From Muribaculaceae bacterium (GTDB lineage Bacteria > Bacteroidota > Bacteroidia > Bacteroidales > Muribaculaceae), in contig JAIDDJ010000023.1 in the NCBI GenBank assembly GCA_029055345.1, forward strand, positions 1-64,000: a DNA stretch of 64,000 bases. Direction: 5' to 3'. The notes under the pieces were generated by a model. It searched no databases and was not told where the DNA came from. It saw only the letters and a list, made by a program, of their open reading frames with translations. Both the position numbers and the translations under genes were made by a program. Positions within the stretch are counted from its first letter, which is position 1, and every line of letters begins with the position of its first letter. This document shows positions 8,690 to 17,603 of this stretch, in pieces.

Positions 8690-10683
8690 ATTTCAGCTGT
8701 TATGGTAAACCTATAGTTGCGTTTCGGCATAGGATAATTAAGAATCACATCATAGTCCTGACTCAGCAGATTGTTGACTTCTATCAGGCCGCGCAAAACG
8801 ACCTTTCCGATACGCAGGTCTTTGCTCAAAGAGATGTCGGAGGTATACCACGGCTGGGTATAGTTGTATCTGATATTTTCCTGTTGGTTATATCTTTCGC
8901 CCACATATATCCAAGAATAATTCAGGCTCCATCCCCTCCATTGGGCATTGGCAACGACTGAACCTGAATTGCGTGGTATATAAGGTATCTGGTCTCGGTA
9001 GTAGTTGTCGGCCGGATTGGTGATGTCGATAGCACGTTGGAAAGTGTATTGCAGACGGGCTGTTATGTATAACTCTTTGGCCGGATTGACTGTCAGGAGC
9101 GCGGTGGCGTCAAGTCCCCGGATGTCGACGAGGCCTAAATTGAGCATAGTCCACCGGAACTGCTGACCTTTCGGATAGGCCACAATCTTGTCTTTCACCT
9201 TGTTATAGTAGCAATCAATACTCATTCTTGCCGCCGCGATAAACGCCCCGGTGGAAGAATGGTCATATAGAAGTCCCGCGTTATATTGCGTCACATGTTC
9301 GGGAGTCAGTTTTGAGTTCCCCATGTCGGCATAATATAAATCATTGAATGTAGGCATGCGGAAAGATTTCTTATAGAATACCCGGATGGAGAAGTCGCGG
9401 TTACGCAGAGGATACCCGTTAAGGAAGATGGCCGGTGTCAGCACATGCTTGTCGCGCGGCGACTCCTGACCCTTTATCTTGTCATGGATCAAGGTAAGCA
9501 GACCACTTGCCTGAGCCTTGATTCGGTCGAGGTCAATCGCCGTGGCGACCGACAGATACTGCGAGAGTCGGTCTGGCTTCACGAAGCCGTAGACATCGGC
9601 GTCAAGTGTGTTCCACATCAGGTCGTAGCTTGCCGACATGCTCCAGTTTTCGAGAATACCTAATTCGTTTGCCGATGAAAAGTATATTTCCTTCTGTCTG
9701 TACAGATTATCAACCTTCACCTGCTTGTCGTCATTATTTACATAATGCGTCCTGTAGAAGGCATATTTAATATTGTTAAGTGTAGTAAACTTCCCGAATG
9801 AAGCGGTATAGCGACCCTGTACGAATGAGTTGGTATCCCAGACTCTTTCCCCCCTTCTCCAGACATTGTTAACGATCGCTCCGGGCACTCCGCGTTCAGA
9901 ATTATAATTATATGCCTTGAATGTCCATGAGCCATTGTTCAGAGCGCCGTGAGCATTGAATTCTATCCTGGTCGCGTTGATATCTCCGTTCTGACGCACT
10001 GCCGTGGTGTCGTAAGCAAGTTCACCGGCCGGGGTCACACGTCGGTATCGGAATTTATACTTACCGCTCGAATTCAACCATTCCGCGCTCAATGACGCCG
10101 ATACTCTTTCCGAGAGTTTCAATTCAATCAATGCCGATGGATTAAGCAGGTCAAAAGAGCCGAATCGCACCGCAGCACGTGCATGATACGTCTCATTCTC
10201 ATCAAAATGTGGTGCGCGGGTGCGCATGTATATGGATCCTGCCGAGCCAAAATCCTTGGCAGGCTGCAGTATCTCGCTTTTCTGACCATTATAGAGCGAG
10301 ATTGCTTCGATATTGTCGAGTGAGAATTGTCCCAGGTCTATCTGGCCGTTCTGGGCGTTGCCGAGTTCTACACCATCGTATACCACACCGGTATGATTGG
10401 TGCCCATCGAACGGATATTTACAGTCTTGATGCCTCCGACCCCGCCATAGTCTTTAACCTGTATACCCGAGAAATAGCGGAGCGCGTCGGCCACGCTGTT
10501 GCTGTTAAGGCGCGTGAGTTCTTCGCCTGACAGAGTCTGTACAGGTATTATGTCGCGGTTCGGTTGGTGGGCCGTGATGACCACCTCCCTAAGAAGATGT
10601 GTCGAGTCTTTTTGTTCCTCTGCCATACTCATACCCGGAAATAAGCAGAAGGCAACAATAGACATCTTTAAATGATGAGTCAT
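8686..10683 (-). CDS. btuB: BtuB-like TonB-dependent cobalamin receptor
   Basis: This 665-residue protein has a signal peptide at about 1-21. Next comes a TonB-box-like stretch (LREVVITA) and a plug domain at about residues 30-160 (LSGEELTRLNSNSVADALRY, GGIKTVNIRSMGTNHTGVVY). A 22-strand-type barrel follows, ending in an aromatic-rich last strand (NYRFTITAEI). It would import cobalamin across the outer membrane using TonB energy. It is short for a Bacteroidetes receptor and lacks the N-terminal carboxypeptidase-like domain of SusC types, which fits BtuB. It is the first gene of a five-gene operon and lies directly behind a cobalamin riboswitch, the strongest evidence for its substrate. Confidence 0.88.
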   Translation of the reverse strand: MTHHLKMSIVAFCLFPGMSMAEEQKDSTHLLREVVITAHQPNRDIIPVQTLSGEELTRLNSNSVADALRYFSGIQVKDYGGVGGIKTVNIRSMGTNHTGVVYDGVELGNAQNGQIDLGQFSLDNIEAISLYNGQKSEILQPAKDFGSAGSIYMRTRAPHFDENETYHARAAVRFGSFDLLNPSALIELKLSERVSASLSAEWLNSSGKYKFRYRRVTPAGELAYDTTAVRQNGDINATRIEFNAHGALNNGSWTFKAYNYNSERGVPGAIVNNVWRRGERVWDTNSFVQGRYTASFGKFTTLNNIKYAFYRTHYVNNDDKQVKVDNLYRQKEIYFSSANELGILENWSMSASYDLMWNTLDADVYGFVKPDRLSQYLSVATAIDLDRIKAQASGLLTLIHDKIKGQESPRDKHVLTPAIFLNGYPLRNRDFSIRVFYKKSFRMPTFNDLYYADMGNSKLTPEHVTQYNAGLLYDHSSTGAFIAAARMSIDCYYNKVKDKIVAYPKGQQFRWTMLNLGLVDIRGLDATALLTVNPAKELYITARLQYTFQRAIDITNPADNYYRDQIPYIPRNSGSVVANAQWRGWSLNYSWIYVGERYNQQENIRYNYTQPWYTSDISLSKDLRIGKVVLRGLIEVNNLLSQDYDVILNYPMPKRNYRFTITAEI

Positions 10684-10701
10684 TGTTCCTGAAGTTTACA
10701 G

Positions 10702-10746
10702 AAAAAAGAAGCCCGCCGAGATACCGGGTAAGGGTATTTCAACGGG
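10702..10746 (-). terminator. Terminator-like hairpin between riboswitch and btuB (expression platform candidate)
   Basis: On the minus strand the arms 10746-10733 and 10725-10712 pair over 14 positions with two G-U pairs and one A-C mismatch. They are followed by a T-rich run (CTTCTTTTTT, 10711-10702). The hairpin ends 19 nt before the btuB start codon. This is the layout of an intrinsic terminator that could act as the riboswitch output. It could instead hide the translation start. Confidence 0.6.
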
Positions 10747-10856
10747 ATATATGGTTTGCGAATCTTACTGTAAACCACAAGACGAGACAACGAGCAACTT
10801 CGTAAGCTGTCACTAAGTCAAACCCATAATCCCGTGGGCGCTTTCTATGGTTGAAA

Positions 10857-11070
10857 AGGCAGGTCTTCTGACTCATCCCGGGTTATTCGCGCCTTCCCGG
10901 TCTTTAGGTGACCAGTGGCAGGTTGCGAAAACCTTTTGCTCATTGACTGTAGAAGTCCATAGATGATACGCAGACAATTGCAAGTTAATGCAGGATTTGC
11001 GGGTCATGCGTCAATGAGCGGGAAATACAGCAGCGGGTACTGTTGAGGAATCTCACCTCATTCCCTTTTG
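10857..11070 (-). promoter_or_regulatory. Cobalamin (AdoCbl-type) riboswitch
   Basis: The minus strand carries the B12 box GAGTCAGAAGACCTGCC at 10874-10858. It also has the conserved GCCACTGG core and an upstream GGTGAGATTCC-like segment (about 11060-11045) followed by ACCCGCTGCTGTA. Their order and spacing match the cobalamin riboswitch family. It lies in the leader of the btuB operon and should reduce expression when cobalamin is plentiful. Its 5' end is about 50 nt downstream of a consensus promoter (11120-11150). Confidence 0.92.
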
Positions 11071-11119
11071 ATGCTCCATATGCCTCCACTCTTGGACGGC
11101 AGAGCAACCATTTCGTCAG

Positions 11120-11150
11120 CAAAATTACTAAAAATTTTCAGAACTCCAAA
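11120..11150 (-). promoter_or_regulatory. Bacteroidetes-type promoter of the B12 operon
   Basis: Reading the minus strand, TTTG (11150-11147) is followed after exactly 19 nt by TAATTTTG (11127-11120). This matches the Bacteroidetes housekeeping consensus TTTG-N19-TAnnTTTG. Transcription would start near 11113, just before the riboswitch. Confidence 0.75.
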
Positions 11151-11186
11151 AATAAAATCTCCCCAAGAATTTACTTTTGGCGTTCA

Positions 11187-11475
11187 TCATTTCTCGTGTG
11201 GTTGAGCGTGGCCTTGATTGAATTTCCGGTTTATGAGACGGTTGCGGACTATGATACGTGTGAATGACTCTGGAAGCCTCACATTATAAAGGTCGTAGGC
11301 TCGGTCGAATAGAGGGGTACTTTCCTCGTCAGTAAAGCCGGCAATTCCACATCCGCCGCGGGTTACATAGAAAGTGTCTGATCCCATTCGTTTGCAAGGT
11401 CCATGAACTCGTCAACATAGGGTTTTATGACATCCACTCCTCCATGCATCGCCGGAATTGCATACGACCTTGCAT
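11187..11475 (-). pseudogene. Frameshifted fragment of an A1S_2505-type phage non-structural protein
   Basis: Two overlapping minus-strand frames together read like the C-terminal half of one protein. The first frame gives SYAIPAMHGGVDVIKPYVDEF and runs into a stop. The second, shifted by one, continues as DTFYVTRGGCGIAGFTDEE ... LYNVRLPESF and stops at 11187. The combination IP-M-GGV-IKPYVDEF plus VTR-GCGIAGF-DEE-PLF-LPESF is the pattern I recall for the A1S_2505-like family of phage-associated proteins. The N-terminal half is missing; its place is taken by group II intron sequence. The family name is from memory and should be treated as tentative. Confidence 0.55.
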
Positions 11476-11688
11476 ACCGCCCCCCTTGTTGCCCTTGACT
11501 TGTTTATAGGCTCTGTTAAGGTTGCCGGGAGTGAGGATGTACTCCAGCATCCTGTCTGGCGATAGTTGCACTTCTACGAGTTCTTCTCCAACTATCCCAA
11601 TCAAAGAAGGCGCTCCCTCATACCTTTCGCTTTCCGAGCTATTCTTTCGAGGGAAGCTTTCTGATGTTTTCGGCTTTGCTCCTTTCAT
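11476..11688 (-). pseudogene. ltrA: N-terminal stub of group II intron reverse transcriptase/maturase
   Basis: About 70 residues remain, from MKGAKPKTSESFP to KQVKGNKGGG. The stretch EYILTPGNLNRAYKQVKGNK matches the start of LtrA-type proteins, where a conserved GVDG motif should follow. Here that motif is lost at the junction, and the frame runs on into unrelated sequence until a stop at 11425. No polymerase motif survives. Confidence 0.75.
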
Positions 11689-12102
11689 CGGGTAAAATAA
11701 AGTTTTGCTCTTGTGGTTAAGTTATGCCCTTCATCGTAGCCCACGAGCTTTAATGCGTCGACTACTTTGGCAACTGCTGACTTCTGTGGGTTCGTTGTTA
11801 CTGCTTGCCATGCGGCTCGCCCCCATAGGCCTCCCCGATTAAGTACATAATCTTTCTGTCTTATACTCCCTTGATTTACTCTAATCGGTCCGGATAGCTA
11901 TCGGGCTTCGGTTTGTAATGCAACCTTACCCCTGACTTTGAGCTTTATATCAAGTTTCTGAGCGTGGAGCCAGACTTTTGCCTCGAGCTTCCTTCAGATT
12001 CGGAGTCGCCTCCGACACCCTTGCCGTTGGCTATGCGCTTCCCGCTATCGTGGCACGCTCGGGACTTACACCCGTTAGATTATGACTATGTCGGGCGAGC
12101 AT
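11476..12102 (-). mobile_element. Truncated group II intron (ribozyme 5' part plus start of reverse transcriptase)
   Basis: The minus strand from about 12102 carries AACGGGTGTAAGTCCC and, further on, a GAGCCGCATGGCAAG-type segment. Both are signatures of domain I of bacterial group II introns. The intron reading frame starts at 11688 and encodes only the reverse transcriptase N-terminus (EYILTPGNLNRAYKQVKGNK). It breaks near 11480, where it joins the phage-type gene fragment. All catalytic RT motifs and the 3' ribozyme domains are missing, so it cannot move by itself. Its 5' end lies directly behind the T-run of the glgP terminator, the usual target of class C introns. Confidence 0.8.
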
Positions 12103-12128
12103 AAAAAAAGCGGCCCGAATGGGCCGCT
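12103..12128 (-). terminator. Intrinsic terminator of glgP
   Basis: The perfect arms AGCGGCCC (12109-12116) and GGGCCGCT (12121-12128) enclose a 4-nt loop. On the minus strand they are followed by seven T residues (12109-12103). It lies 22 nt behind the glgP stop codon. Confidence 0.9.
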
Positions 12129-12150
12129 TTTTAAAGAATATTTAAGTTGA

Positions 12151-14718
12151 TTAGAACCAGCGAACGTAAGCGAAGTCCTGACGGTGAGGAAGTTCAGCGT
12201 TCTTCGGATACATACGGAATGCAAAGTGATAGATTCCTGCTTCGCGCATCTGATCCTTAAGTTCGTAAGTCAATACATCACCTTCGGTCTTAACAATCTT
12301 AAGTTCTACGCGTTTGAGGAATTTATTCTCGCCATCTTTGTCAGAGTAAATCACAAATTCCACACCTACAGAATCCCCGAGACCATTTGTATTGATAACA
12401 GCCTTTGCGGAGAAACGGTCGCCAGCACGGCACACACCATTGTTATTGCTGTCATCGTGGAATTCACATGATAATACCTGAACACCATCCCACTTGGAAA
12501 CGAAATTCTCTTTCCAGTCAACAATCTCACGAGCTACCTTATAGTCATCCTTGGCGAGCTTTGCGAAACGCTTTGCCTCAGGCTTATAGAAACGTGAGAT
12601 GTAATCATCGAGCTGACGCTTCATCGTGAAGATAGGAGCGATCTTGCCGATAGAACGTTTGATATACTGAATCCATTCGGGAGAATAGCCCAGAGAGTTC
12701 TTTGCGAAGTAGAGAGGTACGATTTCGTTCTCCAGCATCGAATAGATTGTAGCGGCATCAAGCTTATCCTGCTGAGCCTGGTCGGTATATGTGCGTTTGT
12801 CGGTAAGTGCCCAGCCTGCATCTTCAGCAAGTCTGTAGCCTTCATACCACCATCCATCGAGTACGGAGAAATTGAGAACACCGTTCATTTCCGCCTTCTC
12901 GCCCGATGTTCCGGAAGCCTCAAGAGGACGAGTCGGAGTATTGAGCCAGATGTCAACACCGGTTACCAGACGCTTTGCAACAATCATATTGTAGTCTTCA
13001 AGGAAGATAATCTTACCCTTGAATTCCGGCATCTTGGAAATTTCCGTGATACGCTTGATAAGGCCTTGTCCGGCACCATCAGCGGGGTGAGCCTTACCGG
13101 AGAAAATGAACTGCACGGGATACTGCTCGTTGTTAACGATCTTTGAGAGGCGGTCGAGATCGGTAAAGAGAAGGTGAGCGCGCTTATAAGTAGCGAAGCG
13201 ACGAGCAAAACCGATAATCAGAGCGTTAGGATTGATTTTATCTACAATCTTCAGCACCTCAGTCGGGTCACCCTGATTTTTGAGCCATTTCTCCTTGAAG
13301 TCTTTCTTAACGAAATCAATGAACTTGTTTTTGAGGCGCATACGCATATTCCAAATAGCCTCATCGGGCACATTGAATATACCTTCCCACATTTTGGGGT
13401 CGCTCTGGTTGTAGAAAAGTTCAGGATTGAGATTGTCAGAATAGAACTCTTTCCATTCAGAGGCAGCCCATGTAGGCATATGCACGCCATTGGTCACATA
13501 GCCGACGTGAGATTCCTCAGGAGCATAACCTTTCCAAACACCTGCAAACATTTTCTTTGAAACCTCTCCGTGGAGCCAGCTGACACCATTCGCTTCCTGA
13601 CAGGTGTTAAGGGCGAATACACTCATAGAGAAACGCTCGTTGGTGTCGGGATTCTCACGACCCATGTTCATCAGGTCACTCCATGAGATACCGAGTTTTG
13701 CGGGGAATTCACCCATATATTTTCCAAAGAGCGACTCCTCAAAATAGTCATGTCCGGCAGGTACAGGAGTGTGAACAGTATAGAGAGAAGATGCGCGCAC
13801 GAGTTCGAGGGCAACATTGAACGACAGATTGTCATTCTGAATGTAGTCAACCAGACGCTGGAGATTAAGGAGAGCCGCATGGCCTTCGTTACAGTGGTAG
13901 AGGTCGGTCTTGATACCAAGCTTATTGAGCATCATAATACCCCCGATGCCAAGGAGATACTCCTGCTTGATACGGTTTTCCCAGTCACCACCATAGAGAG
14001 TGTGAGTAATCTCACGGTCCCACTGCGAATTGCGGTCGAGGTCAGTATCGAGCAGATAAAGCTTCATGCGGCCCACGTTGACACGCCAGATATTTGCATA
14101 TACCACACGGCCCGGATAAGGAACTTCGAGCACCATCGGCTGACCATTCTCGTCAGTAACAGCTTCAATGGGGAGCTGGTCGAAATTCTGCGACTCGTAA
14201 TTAGCTATCTGCTGACCATCGAGAGAGAGAGACTGGGAGAAATAACCATATTTGTATAGGAAACCAACCGCCGTCATATCGACATGGCTGTCGGAGGCCT
14301 GCTTGATATAGTCGCCGGCGAGCACGCCAAGACCACCTGAATATATCTTAAGGCAGTTGCAGAGACCATACTCCATAGAGAAATAGGCTACAGAAGGGAT
14401 TTTCTTGTCAACCGGTTCCTTCATGTAATCCTTGAACATACGGTAGGTATCGGCAATCTCATTCATGAGAGCCTTATCGGCGAGAATCTCCTTATAGCGC
14501 TCGTAAGAAAGCTGCTGAAGGAGCATCACAGGGTTCTCCCCTACTTTACGCCAAAGATCGTGGTCGAGTTCGCGGAAAAGACGTTTGCCTTTGCTGTTCC
14601 ACACCCACCAGAGGTTTTTCGACATTTCTTCAAGGGGCTTAAGCTCCTTGGGAATTTCAGCGCTGACAGTGAAGTTGCGCCATGCCGGCTGGTTGGTGTT
14701 GCTAACTTGAAGTTTCAT
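12151..14718 (-). CDS. glgP: Alpha-glucan (glycogen) phosphorylase
   Basis: This 855-residue GT35-family enzyme releases glucose 1-phosphate from glycogen or maltodextrin using pyridoxal phosphate. Residues 1-120 contain the DUF3417-type N-terminus ([17 protein letters not shown]). The active-site region near residue 608 has [11 protein letters not shown], with the Lys that should bind PLP, and [13 protein letters not shown] is seen further up. The length fits the short bacterial 'alpha-glucan phosphorylase' branch (about 850 residues). It lies 90 nt downstream of the glycogen synthase gene in the same direction, so storage synthesis and breakdown are probably co-transcribed. Confidence 0.93.
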   Translation of the reverse strand: MKLQVSNTNQPAWRNFTVSAEIPKELKPLEEMSKNLWWVWNSKGKRLFRELDHDLWRKVGENPVMLLQQLSYERYKEILADKALMNEIADTYRMFKDYMKEPVDKKIPSVAYFSMEYGLCNCLKIYSGGLGVLAGDYIKQASDSHVDMTAVGFLYKYGYFSQSLSLDGQQIANYESQNFDQLPIEAVTDENGQPMVLEVPYPGRVVYANIWRVNVGRMKLYLLDTDLDRNSQWDREITHTLYGGDWENRIKQEYLLGIGGIMMLNKLGIKTDLYHCNEGHAALLNLQRLVDYIQNDNLSFNVALELVRASSLYTVHTPVPAGHDYFEESLFGKYMGEFPAKLGISWSDLMNMGRENPDTNERFSMSVFALNTCQEANGVSWLHGEVSKKMFAGVWKGYAPEESHVGYVTNGVHMPTWAASEWKEFYSDNLNPELFYNQSDPKMWEGIFNVPDEAIWNMRMRLKNKFIDFVKKDFKEKWLKNQGDPTEVLKIVDKINPNALIIGFARRFATYKRAHLLFTDLDRLSKIVNNEQYPVQFIFSGKAHPADGAGQGLIKRITEISKMPEFKGKIIFLEDYNMIVAKRLVTGVDIWLNTPTRPLEASGTSGEKAEMNGVLNFSVLDGWWYEGYRLAEDAGWALTDKRTYTDQAQQDKLDAATIYSMLENEIVPLYFAKNSLGYSPEWIQYIKRSIGKIAPIFTMKRQLDDYISRFYKPEAKRFAKLAKDDYKVAREIVDWKENFVSKWDGVQVLSCEFHDDSNNNGVCRAGDRFSAKAVINTNGLGDSVGVEFVIYSDKDGENKFLKRVELKIVKTEGDVLTYELKDQMREAGIYHFAFRMYPKNAELPHRQDFAYVRWF

Positions 14719-14808
14719 AAATTCTGAATTTTATTTATGTTTTAGAATTTGAGATATTTTATCAAGGAGAGGGATTGACGCTTAGATGAGCGCAAATGAA
14801 TAATCAGA

Positions 14809-16479
14809 TCACTTTTTATGGGAGAGAGCTATACGGAAAGCTTTAAAATAGTGGGAAATAAAGAATTTCCAATCAGTTTTTGAAGAAGTCATGAAAGCCT
14901 TGTTCCGAGCTTTCTGCCTTACACTCGGATCGGCCTCCTCGTAGGCCACAGCAGCTGCAGCGATATTATCGAGACTGCGGTGATAGTCGGAGTCATTCCT
15001 TTCCACAACGCGGACACCGCAATTATCTATGCCGTTGGCGAAATTATCGAGTACCCACTGACCGAAACCGGCCTTGTTATCCGTGACGGTCGGCACTCCG
15101 AAAGCAACGCTTTCGAGTGGAGTGTATCCCCAGGGTTCGTAATATGACGGGAACAGAGTCAGATCGAAGGCCGGAAGAATATCATAATAAGAGATATTGA
15201 CAATTCCATCGGCAGCATCAAGATAACAGGGAATATAGATCACCTTCACGTTCTTGAGGGCACCGGCATCCTTAAGTTGACGGATTCTTACGCAAACCTC
15301 GTCGGAATCATCATTATTAAGGATGTGAGTTACATAGTCGGGGTAAATACCTTTGTGATTCTTATTCAAGGCATCGACGAGAGCATCCGAAGGCCTGTTT
15401 ACCCACCCCGGCACGAGCACGAAAGCAATTGCCTGCCGTCCGGCAGGAATACGACGGTCGATTTCAGCCACGCAATCGAGGAAGAGGTCTAGGCCTTTGT
15501 TCCTGTATTCATGACGTCCGGAAGTCGCTATGAGGAATGTGTTCTCATCATAAACATTACCGGTTAAAGTTTCGGCGATGTTAAGAAGCCGAGCGCGTCC
15601 TTCCTTGCGCAGACGATTATATTTAACCGTTTTAGGAACGAAGTCAGGTTCGAATCCGTTAGGGGTAACCACGTCAACCGGCCTGCGAAGCAACTGGGCA
15701 CATTCAGCCGCCGTCACCTTGCTTACAGTTGTAAAGCAGTCGGCGTTGTGAGCGGCGAGCTTCTCAAGGGAATGCTTTGATTCCATATTGAGTTCGCGGG
15801 CCATCTGATCACCATCGTAATGGTGGAACTGATCATAAAGAGGCTTACCGTTGCCACATATACTTCTACCTATGCAAGTGGCGTGAGTAGTAAATATGGT
15901 GGAGACTTTCGGAGAGTTCGCCTTTATATAAAGGAGACCCATACCGGTGGTCCATTCATCGAAGTGAGCGATAATACGGGCCGGGCTAACCTTCAGATAT
16001 TCAGCGAGTCGCATTATGACTATAGCTGAAGCCACCGAGAAGGCGCATGACTCGTCATAATCTCCATACGCATGCAGGGAATCGACACCGAATCTTTCCC
16101 ACATTTTTGCATAGATTTCGGGAAGATGGTTACGTGTGTCTCCGGGATTGACAAGAATCACCTGAGGTGAACCGGGAATATTCCAACGCCCCGTGCGGAT
16201 AGATATGCCCCAGGGAAGTTCAAGCTTAGCAGCCGCCGACTTGAACAATGTTTTTCTTTCTTTAAAATAAGGAGAGGGGTTTTCGGGAGTCCAGAAATCG
16301 GGGCCGATGAAGGCGAGTTTATCGCCGAATTGCTCATTCAGCACACGGGCTTTTGTAGAAAGAACGGCGTAAATGCCACCTACTTTATTGCAGACTTCCC
16401 AGCTTGTCTCGAACAGCAGATCGACCTGCTGAACAATTTCAGAGTTATTATCAACTCCGTTACTGCTATGAGATATCAT
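14809..16479 (-). CDS. Glycogen synthase, GT3 type
   Basis: This 556-residue protein starts with LLFETSWEVCNKVGGIYAVL, the nucleotide-sugar-binding start of eukaryote-type (GT3) glycogen synthases, which Bacteroidetes also have. Further signs are IVILVNPGD-like and FDEWTTG segments and the acceptor/sugar site LFPSYYEPWGYTPLESVAFG. It would add glucose from a nucleotide sugar to glycogen in the cytosol. A consensus promoter lies just upstream (16502-16532), and glgP follows in the same direction. The choice of UDP- or ADP-glucose cannot be read from the sequence. Confidence 0.88.
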   Translation of the reverse strand: MISHSSNGVDNNSEIVQQVDLLFETSWEVCNKVGGIYAVLSTKARVLNEQFGDKLAFIGPDFWTPENPSPYFKERKTLFKSAAAKLELPWGISIRTGRWNIPGSPQVILVNPGDTRNHLPEIYAKMWERFGVDSLHAYGDYDESCAFSVASAIVIMRLAEYLKVSPARIIAHFDEWTTGMGLLYIKANSPKVSTIFTTHATCIGRSICGNGKPLYDQFHHYDGDQMARELNMESKHSLEKLAAHNADCFTTVSKVTAAECAQLLRRPVDVVTPNGFEPDFVPKTVKYNRLRKEGRARLLNIAETLTGNVYDENTFLIATSGRHEYRNKGLDLFLDCVAEIDRRIPAGRQAIAFVLVPGWVNRPSDALVDALNKNHKGIYPDYVTHILNNDDSDEVCVRIRQLKDAGALKNVKVIYIPCYLDAADGIVNISYYDILPAFDLTLFPSYYEPWGYTPLESVAFGVPTVTDNKAGFGQWVLDNFANGIDNCGVRVVERNDSDYHRSLDNIAAAAVAYEEADPSVRQKARNKAFMTSSKTDWKFFISHYFKAFRIALSHKK

Positions 16480-16501
16480 GATGTAAATGCTAAAACCGCT
16501 G

Positions 16502-16532
16502 CAAAATTAATAAAAAGGATAGTTCTGACAAA
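16502..16532 (-). promoter_or_regulatory. Bacteroidetes-type promoter of the glycogen operon
   Basis: On the minus strand TTTG (16532-16529), a 19-nt spacer and TAATTTTG (16509-16502) match the consensus exactly. It lies 22 nt before the ATG. The remainder of the 376-bp gap up to 16855 is AT-rich and holds only the terminator at 16744-16786. Confidence 0.75.
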
Positions 16533-16743
16533 GTATTAGAGCAAAAAAGGCGCTTTTTTGTGTGAAAAAAAGTTAAAAGTCAATATCTTAGTGCATCTTG
16601 TTGCCCCTTAGTGTAATATCTTGCATCTTTAGGCAATGTAATTCCTTAATTAGGGTTACTCACGGAAGGATATCGGTCATATCAGTTTTTCAAGACGCAC
16701 CCGGCTGCATATCAGTAGTACAAGATGTAGCTTGTTAAAGGTC

Positions 16744-16786
16744 AAAAAAATACTCCGAAAATCAGTGATACTACCGATTTTCGGAG
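16744..16786 (-). terminator. Intrinsic terminator behind the DUF3127 gene
   Basis: The 11-bp perfect arms 16753-16763 and 16776-16786 (CTCCGAAAATC and its complement) are followed on the minus strand by TATTTTTTT. Confidence 0.8.
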
Positions 16787-16855
16787 AGATAAAATTTTTG
16801 TACGGTTCTGCCGGGAAATCTATATAAATCCTTTAACTGAGCCCAATTAGGTTAA

Positions 16856-17266
16856 TCAGAACGGCAGGTCGTCGGTATTGTTGTCATCCGCACGGAAAGG
16901 ATCAACAGCAGGAGAACCTGCGGGCTGAGCACCGAAAGGCGGCATGGTGGTTTGAGAGACAGGTTGAGCACCAACCGGAACACCGGGCATTGTGCCATCA
17001 AGACGCATTGCTCCATAAACGTTTACGTCAGTATACCAACGTCCGTTAAACTCACGGCTCTCCACATCTACAGACAACTTATAAGCTTCGCCGCAAACCA
17101 GTTTGAGCTCATCAATCCGGCGCTCCCCGAATACTGTAAATTTTACTTTTCGGGGATAGTTGCCCATTGTTTCCAGAACCCATTCCTGCTTTTTCCAGGG
17201 ATTGTTGGCTTTAGAGATTCCTTCCTGGATTCCAAGGTCCTGGATAATTTTTCCTTCTATTTCCAT
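16856..17266 (-). CDS. DUF3127 protein with SSB-like acidic tail
   Basis: This 136-residue protein has a compact beta-rich N-terminal domain (residues 1-85: EGKIIQDLGIQEG, KKQEWVLETMGNYPRKVKF, SVDVESREFNGRWYTDVNV). That is the DUF3127 pattern found across Bacteroidetes, and it suggests an OB fold. A Pro/Gln/Gly-rich linker follows, ending in DDNNTDDLPF. The linker plus DD-P-F tip copies the layout of single-stranded DNA-binding proteins, whose tip recruits repair and replication enzymes. A DNA-binding role is inferred from this similarity. The gene is monocistronic with its own terminator. Confidence 0.75.
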   Translation of the reverse strand: MEIEGKIIQDLGIQEGISKANNPWKKQEWVLETMGNYPRKVKFTVFGERRIDELKLVCGEAYKLSVDVESREFNGRWYTDVNVYGAMRLDGTMPGVPVGAQPVSQTTMPPFGAQPAGSPAVDPFRADDNNTDDLPF

Positions 17267-17496
17267 ATATAGATCAATTCATTATAATTTCGATTTTTGG
17301 GAGAAAGAATACTTAAATCTGCCATTGAAAAATTGATATCTGATTTAAATACGTTTCAAACCATAGGCAAAGGTACAAAATTTCTGTGCAGTGAACAAAT
17401 TATTTAAATAATTTTTAATTGCAGGATGTTAACAAGGTATATTCAGGTTTCGAAATGAATGTAGGAGTATGGAGGCTATTATGATTATATTATAGG

Positions 17497-17550
17497 ATTT
17501 ATAAGTTTTATAAGTTTTATAAGAGTAATAAGAGTAATAAGGGTAATAAG
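17497..17550 (+). repeat. 9-bp tandem repeat upstream of rsmG
   Basis: Six units of 9 bp run without a break: about three copies of TTTTATAAG, then three of (A/G)GTAATAAG. The array lies 53 bp before the rsmG start, inside a 337-bp gap (17267-17603). The rest of that gap is AT-rich with no other recognised feature. Copy-number change could alter promoter spacing (inference). Confidence 0.8.
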
Positions 17551-17603
17551 GGGGATGGGGGATAACAAATATTAATAATTTGAATGAAAGAGTATAGAAG
17601 CAT

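Noticed and set aside
13750..14259. 169-residue plus-strand frame
   Set aside because: It is antisense to glgP, in low-probability codons, with no recognisable domain.
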